Shown: positions 16,518 through 25,168, counted from the first letter of the stretch. The stretch: DNA of 64,000 bases from Octadecabacter arcticus 238 (GCF_000155735.2 NC_020908.1:687001-751000), one strand, 5' to 3'. The notes: generated by a model from the letters alone, not told the origin. Program-made: numbers and translations.

Positions 16518-17677
16518 TTATTCTTGGTCAGCCACAAAAAACCCAATTTCACGCGCATTGTATTCCGCGGCAATGGGTTCGGTACGGGTGGTCGTGCTGC
16601 CCTTGCGTGTGGCACCGTCGGGCAGGTCACTGTCCTCAACTTCGAGCAGGCCAACGTCGATGCCAAAGTTGACTAGACCCTGCAAGAAGTCCGGATCCGA
16701 TATTTGGAGACCATTTACGGTTCCCGTTCGAGGTGGATTTCCATCAGTTGTGACAATTTCCCATTCAACGATTTCATAGGTAACGGTCTGAATGTCGGCC
16801 ACGCCTTCCATCACCAAATAGCCGCCCATTTCTTCGCCGTTGGGCCCTGCGATCAGGCCTTCGTGAAAACCTTGGTCACGAACGTCACCTTTACTATTGT
16901 AGGTTTCTACTCTGCTGTCTTCCCAGACGCCAGTTTCGGTATCAAAGCTCACTTCAAAAAGTGTGATGTTGGGCAAATCGCCGACCATTGTGTCGCCGGT
17001 TGGTTGGCGTATGCGGTTGGTGACGGAGCCAATGATATCACCTTGCAGGCCGTCACCAGGGAAATTCACATCAAAATCATCAATGTCGAGGAGTAAACGC
17101 ACATCGCCAGTGATCAATTCTAGCCCGCTTCGTTCGGCATAGGTGCGGGTGCCCGCATAAACGCCAACGTATACATATTCATTGCTGCTGGGGAGGTTGA
17201 AATCGGACCGATTAATGTTTGCGCCCGCGTTGCCGAAATTGCCCCAGTCGCGACCCGCTGCTGATGTTGCATCCGTGTAGTCACCCTGAAGGAACACTGC
17301 GTAGTGTTTGATCTGGCCGGTCGTGGCTGTTTGGCGGCTTTCGTAGATGCCGGTCGTTAGCCCAGTAGGTGAGACGGTTTGCTTCCAGCCACCGCATCAT
17401 AACGCCCCGCAGGGCCGTCAAACGGCAGGTTGTTGATGATCAGATCATCGTCAGTGGGATCGTTCGGTGTGCCATTGTCGTCATAGACAACCGAATTCAT
17501 TGTCAGGCTTGCCGCCGGATCAAACGCGAACTTGCTGTCGACACTGGTGTTTGGATCTTTCTAGTCAAGTGCCTCGGTCTCACCAGTTGGTGCGGTCGCT
17601 TCCAACATAAACGGATTAGTTCCATCACAGCCAGCCAACGCTGCGGTGATGGCCACGGCGGTTATTAGTCTGCTCAT
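16518..17677 (-). pseudogene. Lipoprotein (putative Slam client), nonsense and frameshift
   Basis: ATG at 17677 opens a lipoprotein signal peptide ([17 protein letters not shown], lipobox ALAGC). A TAG interrupts after EALD (codon 39), the same frame goes on to VAGSKPSHLLG and a stop, and then the sensible reading moves to another frame (QTVSPTGLTTGIYESRQT) that continues as the long ORF to 16518. The C-terminal part (FNLPSSNEYVYVGVYAGT, SGLELITGDVRLLLDIDD) looks like a TbpB-like small barrel. Stop 3 bp before the Slam gene. The family call is inference. Confidence 0.65.
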
Positions 17678-17882
17678 GACAAGACATCCTCAAATATTAC
17701 TCGCGTTTCTCGCGTTGTTGGACAGACAATCCGAGATTGCGCGGCCCAAGTCAACGCACCTTGCGGCTGAACTCCCGCGGGATATGGCGGTTTTCGACGC
17801 GGTGTTGCACAGATACAGTATGCCAGACGCAACCGCGCAGAATCACCGCACACGTTGCCACATCTATGCAAAGGACGACCCC

Positions 17883-18806
17883 ATGCCCGTGACCCCCGAC
17901 CAACAGGCCGAAATTGACGAACTCCGCAGCCAGACAAAGCCGACATTGCGCGCCGTTTCGCCAGGGATGGAGAAACATTTGTATGTGGCGCATGACGTTC
18001 TGGACCATGGGTTCGTGCGCGTTGTCGATTATATGGGTGACGACGAAGCGATTTGTCAGGCGGCGCGCGTCAGCTACGGCAAAGGCACCAAGTCGGTACA
18101 AAACGACGAAGGCCTGATCCGCTATTTGATGCGCCACTGGCATTCCACCCCGTTTGAGATGTGCGAAGTCAAACTGCACGTCAAATTGCCCGTCTTCGTG
18201 GCCCGCCAATGGATCCGGCACCGCACCGCCAACGTCAACGAATACTCCGCACGGTATTCGATCCTTGATCGCGAATTCTACATTCCACGGGCCGAAGACC
18301 TCGCGGCGCAATCGGTCATCAACAACCAAGGCCGCGGCGAAACGTTAAGCGGCGATCAGGCCGAACAGGTCCTGCGCTACCTCAAAGACGACGCCAACCG
18401 CGCCTATGACCACTATGAGGACATGATTTCGGAGGTCGACGCAGACGGAAACGCCAAACAGGGCCTCGCACGCGAACTTGCCCGCATGAACCTGCCCGCC
18501 AACATCTACACGCAATGGTATTGGAAAGTGGATTTGCACAACCTGTTCCACTTCCTGCGCCTGCGCGCCGATAGCCACGCCCAATACGAAATCCGCGTCT
18601 ACGCGGACGCGATTTGTGAAGTGGTCAAAGACTGGGTCCCCGCCGCCTACGGCGCGTTTGAGGACTACCGATTGGGCGGCGCAAATTTGAGCGGCAAGGC
18701 CGTTGAGTGCGTTCGCAAGATGGTCGCTGGAGAAAAGGTGACGCAAGAGACGTCAGGCATGAGCAAGGGTGAATGGCGTGAGTTTATGGGGGTTGTTGAG
18801 GGGTGA
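17883..18806 (+). CDS. thyX: Flavin-dependent thymidylate synthase
   Basis: 307 residues from the ATG at 17883; the frame is open further left, but family members start near here. The signature R-H-R-T-x4-E-Y-S-x-R is seen as [13 protein letters not shown]. The enzyme makes dTMP from dUMP with methylene-tetrahydrofolate and FAD/NADPH. The stop codon TGA overlaps the GTG start of the nucleotidyltransferase remnant. Complete and probably the housekeeping thymidylate synthase of this strain, since no thyA is in view. Confidence 0.95.
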   Translation: MPVTPDQQAEIDELRSQTKPTLRAVSPGMEKHLYVAHDVLDHGFVRVVDYMGDDEAICQAARVSYGKGTKSVQNDEGLIRYLMRHWHSTPFEMCEVKLHVKLPVFVARQWIRHRTANVNEYSARYSILDREFYIPRAEDLAAQSVINNQGRGETLSGDQAEQVLRYLKDDANRAYDHYEDMISEVDADGNAKQGLARELARMNLPANIYTQWYWKVDLHNLFHFLRLRADSHAQYEIRVYADAICEVVKDWVPAAYGAFEDYRLGGANLSGKAVECVRKMVAGEKVTQETSGMSKGEWREFMGVVEG

Positions 18807-19060
18807 GTGTATCATCTCGGTTTGACGATTTTTTGAGCGAACTAACTCAGACTGCGATACAGTTGGACAATGGAAGAAATCGCCGCAAGCGTGTCATCGG
18901 CGCATTAAACAGGCATTATCATGCCTCCTCATCTGAAACACTGAATTCAACCTTCATCGGTTCGTGGGCGAAAAGCACACAAATTAGACCTCCACGAGAC
19001 GTCGATGTGCAGTGGTATATGCCGATGTCACTATACACAGAGTCCTCGATCATCCGAATT
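18803..19060 (+). pseudogene. SMODS/CD-NTase nucleotidyltransferase, N-terminal fragment
   Basis: From a GTG that overlaps the thyX stop. The fragment holds the pol-beta nucleotidyltransferase core: FIGSWAKSTQIRPPRDVDV, with G53-S54 followed after 11 residues by D66-V-D68, the metal-binding pair. The preceding helix (SRFDDFLSELTQTAIQLDN) is typical of SMODS enzymes, which make cyclic or linear oligonucleotide signals in CBASS-type antiphage systems. After MSLYT the reading is lost in an IS630-like element. The exact breakpoint (about 19030-19075) is uncertain. Confidence 0.8.
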
Positions 19061-19103
19061 TTGGCGGGTTGACGTCTGGACGTAGACCGATTCAGCTATC
19101 TGC

Positions 19104-20204
19104 ATGATCCGTCCCGGTTTTCTTTCTCCCACGGAGCGCCTTGAGCTTGAGGTCTGTGTTCGCAGTCAACGCGAAGATCATGGGGTTGCACGGCGTGCAA
19201 ATGCGCTTCTTTTGCTTGATGATGGGAAGTCCTGTCAGGTAATCGTGGAATTTCTATATTTGGACGACGACACCGTTCGCGGCTGGCACAAAACCTATCG
19301 TGAAAACGGCTGGGATGCGCTTGCAGTTGATGGCTGGAAAGGCGGTCAATCTCGTATGGCCGCTGACCAAGAGGCGGCATTATGCGACTGGCTGGACGGC
19401 CGCTTCTGCCACTCGTCGGTTGAGATAAGAGCCCACGTTTCAACAAAATTTGGCCTGCGCTACTTGCACTCTGGCTGCATCAAGCTTCTTGCCCGGTTGG
19501 GGTTTGAATATCGCAAGCCCAAGGCCCTGCCGCGCGTTGTCTCTGCTGAAAAGCAGGCCGCATTTATCACATTGTACGAACGTCTGATGGGCGATCTGGG
19601 CGCAGATGAAGCCGTCTATTTCGCTGATGCTGTACATCCTGAATATCAGACAAAACCCAGCCATGGCTGGGTAAAGGCAGGATCAAACCCGGCGATCAAA
19701 ACTACAGCAGGGCGTGGCCGCGTAAACATCCATGGCGCGCTGAACCTCGAAACCTTCGACACGCCCTTTGTCGAGCCAACCACCGTGGACGGCGTTAGTG
19801 CCGCGCAACTTCTGGCCAAGATTGAGGCTCGCAATCCCGACAAGCGAATGATCCACGTTATCTGGGACAATGCCGCTTATCACAAAGGGCCAGATGTCAG
19901 TTCCTTTCTCGCAAGGCCAGACTGCCGCATACATCTTATCCAGTTGCCGCCATATTGCCCGCATCTCAACCCCCTTCTCGGCAGATTGCTGCGCAATCGC
20001 CTGTCAGCAATGATCGAGCGATTATGGGCGGTCATGCATCAACATGTGACGCACAATCGATATCACCCGACACAAAAACAGTTCGCGAATGCGATCCTGA
20101 AATTCTTTCGCGAAACCATCCAAAATGAGTGGAAAACCTTCCGTAGCCAAGTCTCAGACAATTTCCGCGTCATAACTCATGAAAAATTTCGGGTTTTGCC
20201 GTAG
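19104..20204 (+). CDS. IS630 family transposase (second type), unusual insertion in the DDE motif
   Basis: 366 residues, clearly different from the transposase at 10832-11899. DDE residues: D in VYFADAVHPEY, D in HVIWDNAAYH, E in MIERLW. Between HLNP and IERLW, normally contiguous, 13 extra residues (LLGRLLRNRLSAM; 19974-20012, 39 bp) are inserted, in frame. That displaces the catalytic Glu and probably inactivates the enzyme. Element ends are not clearly resolvable; it occupies about 19061-20223 and splits the NTase gene. Confidence 0.85.
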   Translation: MIRPGFLSPTERLELEVCVRSQREDHGVARRANALLLLDDGKSCQVIVEFLYLDDDTVRGWHKTYRENGWDALAVDGWKGGQSRMAADQEAALCDWLDGRFCHSSVEIRAHVSTKFGLRYLHSGCIKLLARLGFEYRKPKALPRVVSAEKQAAFITLYERLMGDLGADEAVYFADAVHPEYQTKPSHGWVKAGSNPAIKTTAGRGRVNIHGALNLETFDTPFVEPTTVDGVSAAQLLAKIEARNPDKRMIHVIWDNAAYHKGPDVSSFLARPDCRIHLIQLPPYCPHLNPLLGRLLRNRLSAMIERLWAVMHQHVTHNRYHPTQKQFANAILKFFRETIQNEWKTFRSQVSDNFRVITHEKFRVLP

Positions 20205-20223
20205 CTGCGGTATAAAACAAAAA

Positions 20224-20520
20224 TATGATGACCGCTTGGGTAACCAACAGTCGATGCTACTTCAAGAAATCAAGGTCGTCTTACTCGCAAGTTTTCCAAG
20301 AACTACTGTAAAGGGTTCTGGCCCGATAGTTGAAGTGGGGTTCTCGGATTACAACGTTGAAGTGGCACCTGTTTGGGGACTCGAAAACCAATTCTCCTAT
20401 GTTTGTATGACGGCAAATGGTGGGAGCTATGAAAGAGCGGATTATCATGTCGAGACGAATGCCATTTCGATATCTAACACGATTACAAATGGGAATACTC
20501 GGCATCTCGTCCGAATGATG
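20224..20520 (+). pseudogene. SMODS/CD-NTase nucleotidyltransferase, middle fragment
   Basis: Reads YDDRLGNQQSMLLQEIK, then SDYNVEVAPVW and GNTRHLVRMM. This matches the part after the catalytic core, with NVEV carrying the likely third acidic residue. It is bounded by the IS630-like element on the left and IS256 copy 3 on the right (target duplication CGAATGATG, 20512-20520). Confidence 0.8.
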
Positions 20521-21907
20521 GAGTTATTGTCAAATCTGGTGTTTGAGTATTGTTGGTCATGCGGTGATCTGGTCGGGGTTTGTGGTTTCGATTCCGTCTT
20601 TGAACGTGACGCCTGTGATGACTTTTGCGAGGTAGTCAAAGCCGCGTAGCTTCCTCCAATTTTGCTCAGCACATTGCCCCAGTTTGAACATCATGTGCAG
20701 CATGCCATCGCGTGACAGGCAGCCCTTTGAACGCTTGGTACGATGCCGGATCGTCGCGAAGGCCGATTCAATTGGATTGCTAGTGCGGATGCTTTGCCAA
20801 TGCTGCGCCGGGAAGTCGAAGAATGCCATGAGTTCCTCACGATCTTTTTGCAGGCATAGTGTGGCCTTGGGGTATTTGGGTTCGTAGGTTTTGATGAACA
20901 GATCGAACGCCTTTTCTGCATCGACTTTGGTCTCGGCCTGCCAGATGTCGTGCAGCGCGGCCTTGGCTTTTGGCTGAGACAGCTTGGGTAAACAATTGAG
21001 CACGTTCATCGTTTTGTGTTGCCAACAGCGTTGATGGCGGGTCTCAGGATAGACTTCGTCCATGGCCGCCCAAAACCCCATGGCACCGTCCCCGATGGTC
21101 AGTTTGGGCGCATTCATGCCTCGGCTTTTGAGGTTAAGCAGAACCTCGCGCCAGCTCTGCGTGGACTCGCGCACCCCATCCTCAATTGCCAGAAATCGCT
21201 TCTTGCCACGGGCAGTTACCCCAATAATAACAAGGGCACAGAGCTTGTCATCCTCGCCCCGAAGGCCGCTGTGAACGCCGTCGGCCCAGATATAGACGAT
21301 GGGCTCGTCATCTAACTCAGCGCCTTTCCAAGCCTCGTATTCATTGGCCCAATCGCGTTTTAAACGCGAAACCGTATTAGCCGACAAGCCAACGGCATCT
21401 GGGCCCAGAAGAACCTTGAGGGCGGGAGCCATCTCGCCGCTGGAGATCCCTTTGAGGTAAAGCCATGGCAAGGCCGCTTCCAGCGTCTTCGTGCGGCGCA
21501 CATAGGGCGGCACCAGGGCAGACCGGAATGTCACCGGTGTGCCGTCCTTGGACCGAACCTTTGGAATGCGCACGCTCACAGGGCCAATGCCCGTTTGAAA
21601 CGGGCGGGCCGGATGATGTCCATTACGCACGACTGCCGCGTGACCGGCATCGGTGCGTAAGCCGGTAAATTGCGCCAAATAACTGACAAGCTCAGCCTCA
21701 ACTGCTGTCGCGATCAATTGTTGTGCTCCCGTTTTCAGCAACTCCGTCAACGCGTCCGTCATCTCGTCTCGACGCGCAAAATCAACAATGTTAGTAGTTC
21801 CCATGGTGGTGTATCTCCTTTGGTTGGGCTGCTGTCTTCCAACAACAATTCAACCAGATACGCCGCCAACCTTCAAACCACTCAAACACCAGATTCAGTC
21901 ATAGCTC
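20521..21907 (-). mobile_element. IS256-family insertion sequence, copy 3, with 9-bp target duplication
   Basis: 1387 bp, complete ends, flanked by CGAATGATG at 20512-20520 and 21908-21916. This is the only IS256 copy in the window with an intact duplication, so it is a clean insertion into the nucleotidyltransferase gene. Confidence 0.96.
20557..21804 (-). CDS. IS256 family transposase
   Basis: 415 residues, near-identical to the other two full copies (a visible change is LTIGDG for LAIGDG beside the second catalytic Asp). DDE triad present; probably active. Confidence 0.95.
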   Translation of the reverse strand: MGTTNIVDFARRDEMTDALTELLKTGAQQLIATAVEAELVSYLAQFTGLRTDAGHAAVVRNGHHPARPFQTGIGPVSVRIPKVRSKDGTPVTFRSALVPPYVRRTKTLEAALPWLYLKGISSGEMAPALKVLLGPDAVGLSANTVSRLKRDWANEYEAWKGAELDDEPIVYIWADGVHSGLRGEDDKLCALVIIGVTARGKKRFLAIEDGVRESTQSWREVLLNLKSRGMNAPKLTIGDGAMGFWAAMDEVYPETRHQRCWQHKTMNVLNCLPKLSQPKAKAALHDIWQAETKVDAEKAFDLFIKTYEPKYPKATLCLQKDREELMAFFDFPAQHWQSIRTSNPIESAFATIRHRTKRSKGCLSRDGMLHMMFKLGQCAEQNWRKLRGFDYLAKVITGVTFKDGIETTNPDQITA

Positions 21908-21916
21908 CGAATGATG

Positions 21917-22258
21917 AAATGCTGACAGGGGCAAAATAATGTCCCACTGCGTTCCTTTTATATTGAATTGCTAGCGATTGGTTTTCTCGGACAATGGCCA
22001 CATGCTGGCAACTCCAAGACCTACTATGATTGGATGTGCAGAGACTTTTTTAAGTACATTTTGGAACGCGAGAATTCTAACGTTTACGCGCCTGGTACGA
22101 ATGAGGCTATGCCAATAGGTGATGCTTGGTCTGCCAAGGCGCGGACGGCGCAAAAGAATGCCTGTTCCGCGATTGAAAATGAGGCTTCAGACGTTGCATT
22201 GGCTAGCGTCTATTGGCGGTATATTTTCGGACCACAGATGAAGTTTAGGAGCGAATAG
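21917..22258 (+). pseudogene. SMODS/CD-NTase nucleotidyltransferase, C-terminal fragment
   Basis: Directly after the right-hand target duplication the frame resumes as K-C-stop-Q-G-Q-N-N, where a TGA (21923-21925) stands at the position of a conserved Trp (TGG expected). It then reads VPLRSFYIELLAIGFLGQWP and continues to a natural TAG at 22256-22258. The Lys..Trp..Glu helix pattern is that of the CD-NTase C-terminal helical domain. The gene is therefore dead twice over. Its TAG overlaps the GTG start of the SLATT gene. Confidence 0.8.
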
Positions 22259-22553
22259 TGTCGATAGAATTGTTGAAAGAATGTAAACGTCAGGTTGAGA
22301 ACTGCGAAACCACCGCGGCTGGAATGTTTGCTGTAGTGAAGCGATTGTCATTTTGGCGGCTTTGGATGTCGGCTTCAGGGGTGGTTTTTGGAGCATTTTC
22401 TGGCATCAGTCTCCTTGAGGCGCAAGCAAGTCAGGCGTGGATAATTGTCGCGTCATTGTCTGCATTCTTAGCGGGCTTAATGCCAACACTGATCAAGGCA
22501 CTTGGGCTAGATGAAGGTATAGCGGACGCGCGGGCGTGTGCAGGTGAATTTAC
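22258..22553 (+). pseudogene. SLATT-domain two-TM effector, 5' part
   Basis: GTG start overlapping the nucleotidyltransferase stop (TAGTG). The helix (LLKECKRQVENCETTAAGMF) is followed by two membrane segments (WMSASGVVFGAFSGISLL; AWIIVASLSAFLAGLMPTLI) and then the start of the cytoplasmic helix (ADARACAGEF). SLATT proteins are membrane-perforating effectors that accompany SMODS enzymes. Interrupted at TTTAC by IS200 copy 2; joining 22553 to 23112 restores the frame. Confidence 0.8.
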
Positions 22554-22614
22554 TTTCCACAAACGGGATTAAAGCCACCGGCTTCCAGCCGGTCCGCTTT
22601 AGCGTAATGTACTA

Positions 22615-22681
22615 TAATCTTCCCTCTCATTTTTAAGACCCCGCGAAGCAGTAAGGGTCTTAAAAATGAGAGGGAAGATTA
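22615..22681 (+). promoter_or_regulatory. Hairpin burying the tnpA ribosome-binding site (copy 2)
   Basis: Perfect 25-bp arms 22615-22639 / 22657-22681; the right arm holds the SD and reaches the ATG at 22681. Two loop bases differ from copy 1, while the arms are identical, which suggests the stem is under selection or simply that the copies are young. Confidence 0.8.
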
Positions 22682-23100
22682 TGATCTATTCCACAGGAAG
22701 CCATACCAAATTTTATCACCGGTTTCACGTCGTCTGGACAACAAAATACCGATACAAAGTTATGCGCGGTGAGATGCGTGAGCGTATCCGTGAAATCATT
22801 ATCCAAACATGCCAAGAACTTGGCGTGCATATTGAGAAGGGCGTATTGTCGACCGATCACGTCCACATGTTCATATCGGTCCCGCCTCAGATAGCATTGT
22901 CAAAGGTGATGATGCGGATCAAGGGACGCTCGTCTTATAAGATACAGCGCGAGTTTCCCGAACTGCGCAAACGGTACTGGGGCCAGCGGTTTTGGGCTCG
23001 CGGATTTTTCTCAACAACTAGCGGCAATGTCACTGACGCTGTCATACTTCAGTATCTTGAATTACATTCAAAAAGGGAACCTACCGGCGTCAGCCGGTAG
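22681..23100 (+). CDS. IS200-type Y1 (HUH) transposase TnpA
   Basis: 139 residues. HUH motif as HVH (STDHVHMFIS), catalytic Tyr in LQYLELH. Acts on single-stranded ends that carry the subterminal hairpins. The start at 22681 is chosen because the SD GAGAGGGA precedes it; an in-frame ATG 15 bp earlier lies in the hairpin. The stop is inside the right-end hairpin. Complete. Confidence 0.93.
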   Translation: MIYSTGSHTKFYHRFHVVWTTKYRYKVMRGEMRERIREIIIQTCQELGVHIEKGVLSTDHVHMFISVPPQIALSKVMMRIKGRSSYKIQREFPELRKRYWGQRFWARGFFSTTSGNVTDAVILQYLELHSKREPTGVSR

Positions 23101-23111
23101 TCGTTCAGTAA

Positions 23112-23333
23112 TCTACGAAATAGATTTAGATACGCAGCGAACGTGTATAGCGAACTCTTTTTGGAGGAACTGAAAAGGGAAACTGATCCCTACTTTGATC
23201 GTCTGGAGTTAGTGAATGAGCGGGCAGTGTCTGTACCAGAGTGGGCTTTCAAGAGAGCGGTCCAAAAAAGGGAAGAGGGTGACTACCCCAGTGTGTCAGG
23301 GATGTTGTCCGCTGCTCTATTTTTCTCTAATTT
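23112..23333 (+). pseudogene. SLATT-domain effector, 3' part
   Basis: In frame with 22258-22553 the sequence reads TLRNRFRYAANVYSELFLEE, then SVPEWAFKRAVQKREEGDYP, the C-terminal helical region of SLATT proteins. It runs into the left end of an IS3-family element at about 23334, so the last few residues are uncertain. The rebuilt protein would be about 170 residues. Confidence 0.75.
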
Positions 23334-23359
23334 TCAGGTGGGCGGATTAGGACAATGAC

Positions 23360-23854
23360 ATGGGATATTCACTGGAACGAAAAGCAGCTGTGCTGAAGCG
23401 GATGCTTCCGCCGAACAACGTGGCCATTCGGCAGCTTTCGCGGGAGGAAGGCATTTCGGAAGCGACGCTTTTCTCCTGGCGTGCTGAGGCGCGCAACAAG
23501 GGGCAGCTTTTGCCTGACGCTGATGCGAGCCCTGAGGGCTGGTCTTCACGTGACAAGTTTGCGGCGGTGTTGGAAACTGCTGCTCTGAACGAGGCTAACC
23601 TAGCCGAATACTGCCGCAAACGCGGCCTTTACCCGGCGCAGATTGCCATGTGGCGAGTTGCTTGCGAGCAGGCCAACGACTGGGACCGCACGAGTGCAGC
23701 ACGTCTTGTGCGTGCGACCAAGGAAGACAAGAAACGGATGAAAGATTTGGAACGCGAGCTTGCTCGCAAGGATCGCGCACTGGCCGAAACTGCAGCACTG
23801 CTTGTTCTGCGAAAAAAGGCCTCAGCGATCTGGGGGGACGGAGAGGACGCATGA
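23360..23854 (+). CDS. IS3-family transposase OrfA
   Basis: 164 residues with two helix-turn-helix-like segments (NVAIRQLSREEGISEATLFS and NLAEYCRKRGLYPAQIAMWR) and a C-terminal coiled segment (KRMKDLERELARKDRALAE). ATGA overlap with orfB at 23851-23854. Confidence 0.88.
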   Translation: MGYSLERKAAVLKRMLPPNNVAIRQLSREEGISEATLFSWRAEARNKGQLLPDADASPEGWSSRDKFAAVLETAALNEANLAEYCRKRGLYPAQIAMWRVACEQANDWDRTSAARLVRATKEDKKRMKDLERELARKDRALAETAALLVLRKKASAIWGDGEDA

Positions 23855-24911
23855 TCAGCACCCCAGATCGCCAAACCGCAGTTGCTCTGATCAATGAGGC
23901 CGTCACCGCAGGAGCGCAGCGCGCCAAAGCCTGTTCCGAGTTGGAAATCAGCGAACGCACTCTGCGGCGCTGGACAAAAGACGGCGAGGTTCGCCCTGAT
24001 AAGCGCCCCCTCGTGCCGCGTGCGGAACCAGCAAACGCGTTGAGTACGGCAGAACGCGCGGCTGTTCTAGATGTCTGTAATTCAAAGGAGTTCTCTAGCC
24101 TTCCCCCAAGTCAGATTGTGCCAAAGCTAGCAGATCGGGGGCAGTATCTAGCCTCGGAATCGAGTTTCTACCGCATTCTGCGCGCCAATGGATTGCAGCA
24201 TCACCGGGGTCGAGCCAAGTCCCCAGTCAAGCGTAAGAAGCCCACAAGCTATCAGGCCAGTGCGCCCTGTGAGGTCTGGACCTGGGACATTACCTGGATG
24301 CCGGGACCTGTCGCAGGCATGTTCTTCTATCTGTATCTGATCGTGGACATCTTCAGCCGGAAGATCGTGGGCTGTACATCCATGAGCGTGAAAGTGCGGA
24401 TCTGGCTGCCATTCTGATCCGGCAAGCAGTGCTAGCGGAGGGCTGTCAGATGCGCCCCTTGGTTCTGCACGCTGACAACGGCAGTCCTATGAAGGGCGCC
24501 ACGATGAAGGTGACGATGGAAAAACTAGGGATCACGGCCTCCTACAGTCGCCCTCGCGTAAGCAACGACAACCCTTTCTCAGAGGCGTTGTTCCGAACCT
24601 GCAAATACCGCCCGGACTGGCCGACCAAGGGCTTTGCCACCAAGGCGGATGCTCAAACCTGGGTCCAAACCTTCGCTGGTTGGTACAATAGTGAACACCT
24701 GCACAGCGCCATCCGCTTCGTCACGCCGAATGCGTGCCACGCAGGTCATGATCGTGCAACGCTCACAAATCGTGCCAATCTCTATGCCACTGCTCGCGCG
24801 CAAAACCCGCAACGCTGGTCAGGAAAAACCCGAAACTGGCAACCAGCAGGACCCGTCTGGCTGAACCCAGAAAACGAAATCAGCGCCTCTGAAATCAGAG
24901 ACGCTGCATGA
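23851..24911 (+). pseudogene. IS3-family transposase OrfB, one-base deletion
   Basis: Frame 1 (23851-24417) runs through the HTH and the first catalytic Asp (WTWDITWMPG) to RKIVGC, then turns to junk. The sensible sequence continues in another frame as IHERESADLAAILIRQAV and to the end at 24911, with LHADNGSP and [12 protein letters not shown]. One base is missing near 24375-24382 (GTGGGCTG followed by TACATCC, where VGW would be expected). Inactive unless rescued. Confidence 0.88.
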
Positions 24912-25014
24912 AATCGGCGGACAACACCTTTGACAAACACCGCTACCAAAATAGGGTAGATCAAGACTAGCACCCTTATTTTCATAAACTGAAATTGAAG
25001 TCTCAATTACTTCC

Positions 25015-25120
25015 AATCACGCCCCCCACCGATGGCCTGCCCACCTGCTCTGACTGCAACAAAGCCGGCGATGCGTTGGCGGAGGCGCAATTGGTCGATC
25101 ACCCAAAATTATGGCTTTAG
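25015..25120 (+). pseudogene. Possible 3' remnant of a CxxC protein
   Basis: A short open stretch ends in a stop and reads DGLPTCSDCNKAGDALAEA, then QLVDHPKLWL. It has no start and follows the IS3 end, so it may be the tail of a gene whose body was lost. Family unknown. Confidence 0.25.
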
Positions 25121-25168
25121 CCGCGGCCAGACTTGGACAATTTCCGATGATTATGAAAGATAAATGAT

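Larger units (their letters stand above)
22554..23111 (+). mobile_element. IS200-type insertion sequence, copy 2 (complete)
   Basis: 558 bp, inserted 3' of TTTAC (22549-22553). Left-end hairpin ACCGGCT/AGCCGGT; right-end hairpin CTACCGGC (23081-23088) / GCCGGTAG (23093-23100). The right boundary is set by frame restoration in the SLATT gene. No target duplication, as expected for this single-strand transposition class. Confidence 0.88.
23334..24942 (+). mobile_element. IS3-family insertion sequence, second type
   Basis: Encloses orfA and a frameshifted orfB. The ends are tentative: TCAGGTGGGCGGATT at the left and, inverted, TCAAAGGTGTTGTCCGCCGA at the right. No target duplication seen. Confidence 0.75.

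Noticed and set aside
17646..17882. 79-codon N-terminal extension of ThyX
   Set aside because: It overlaps the promoter region and the divergent lipoprotein start; known ThyX proteins begin near 17883.
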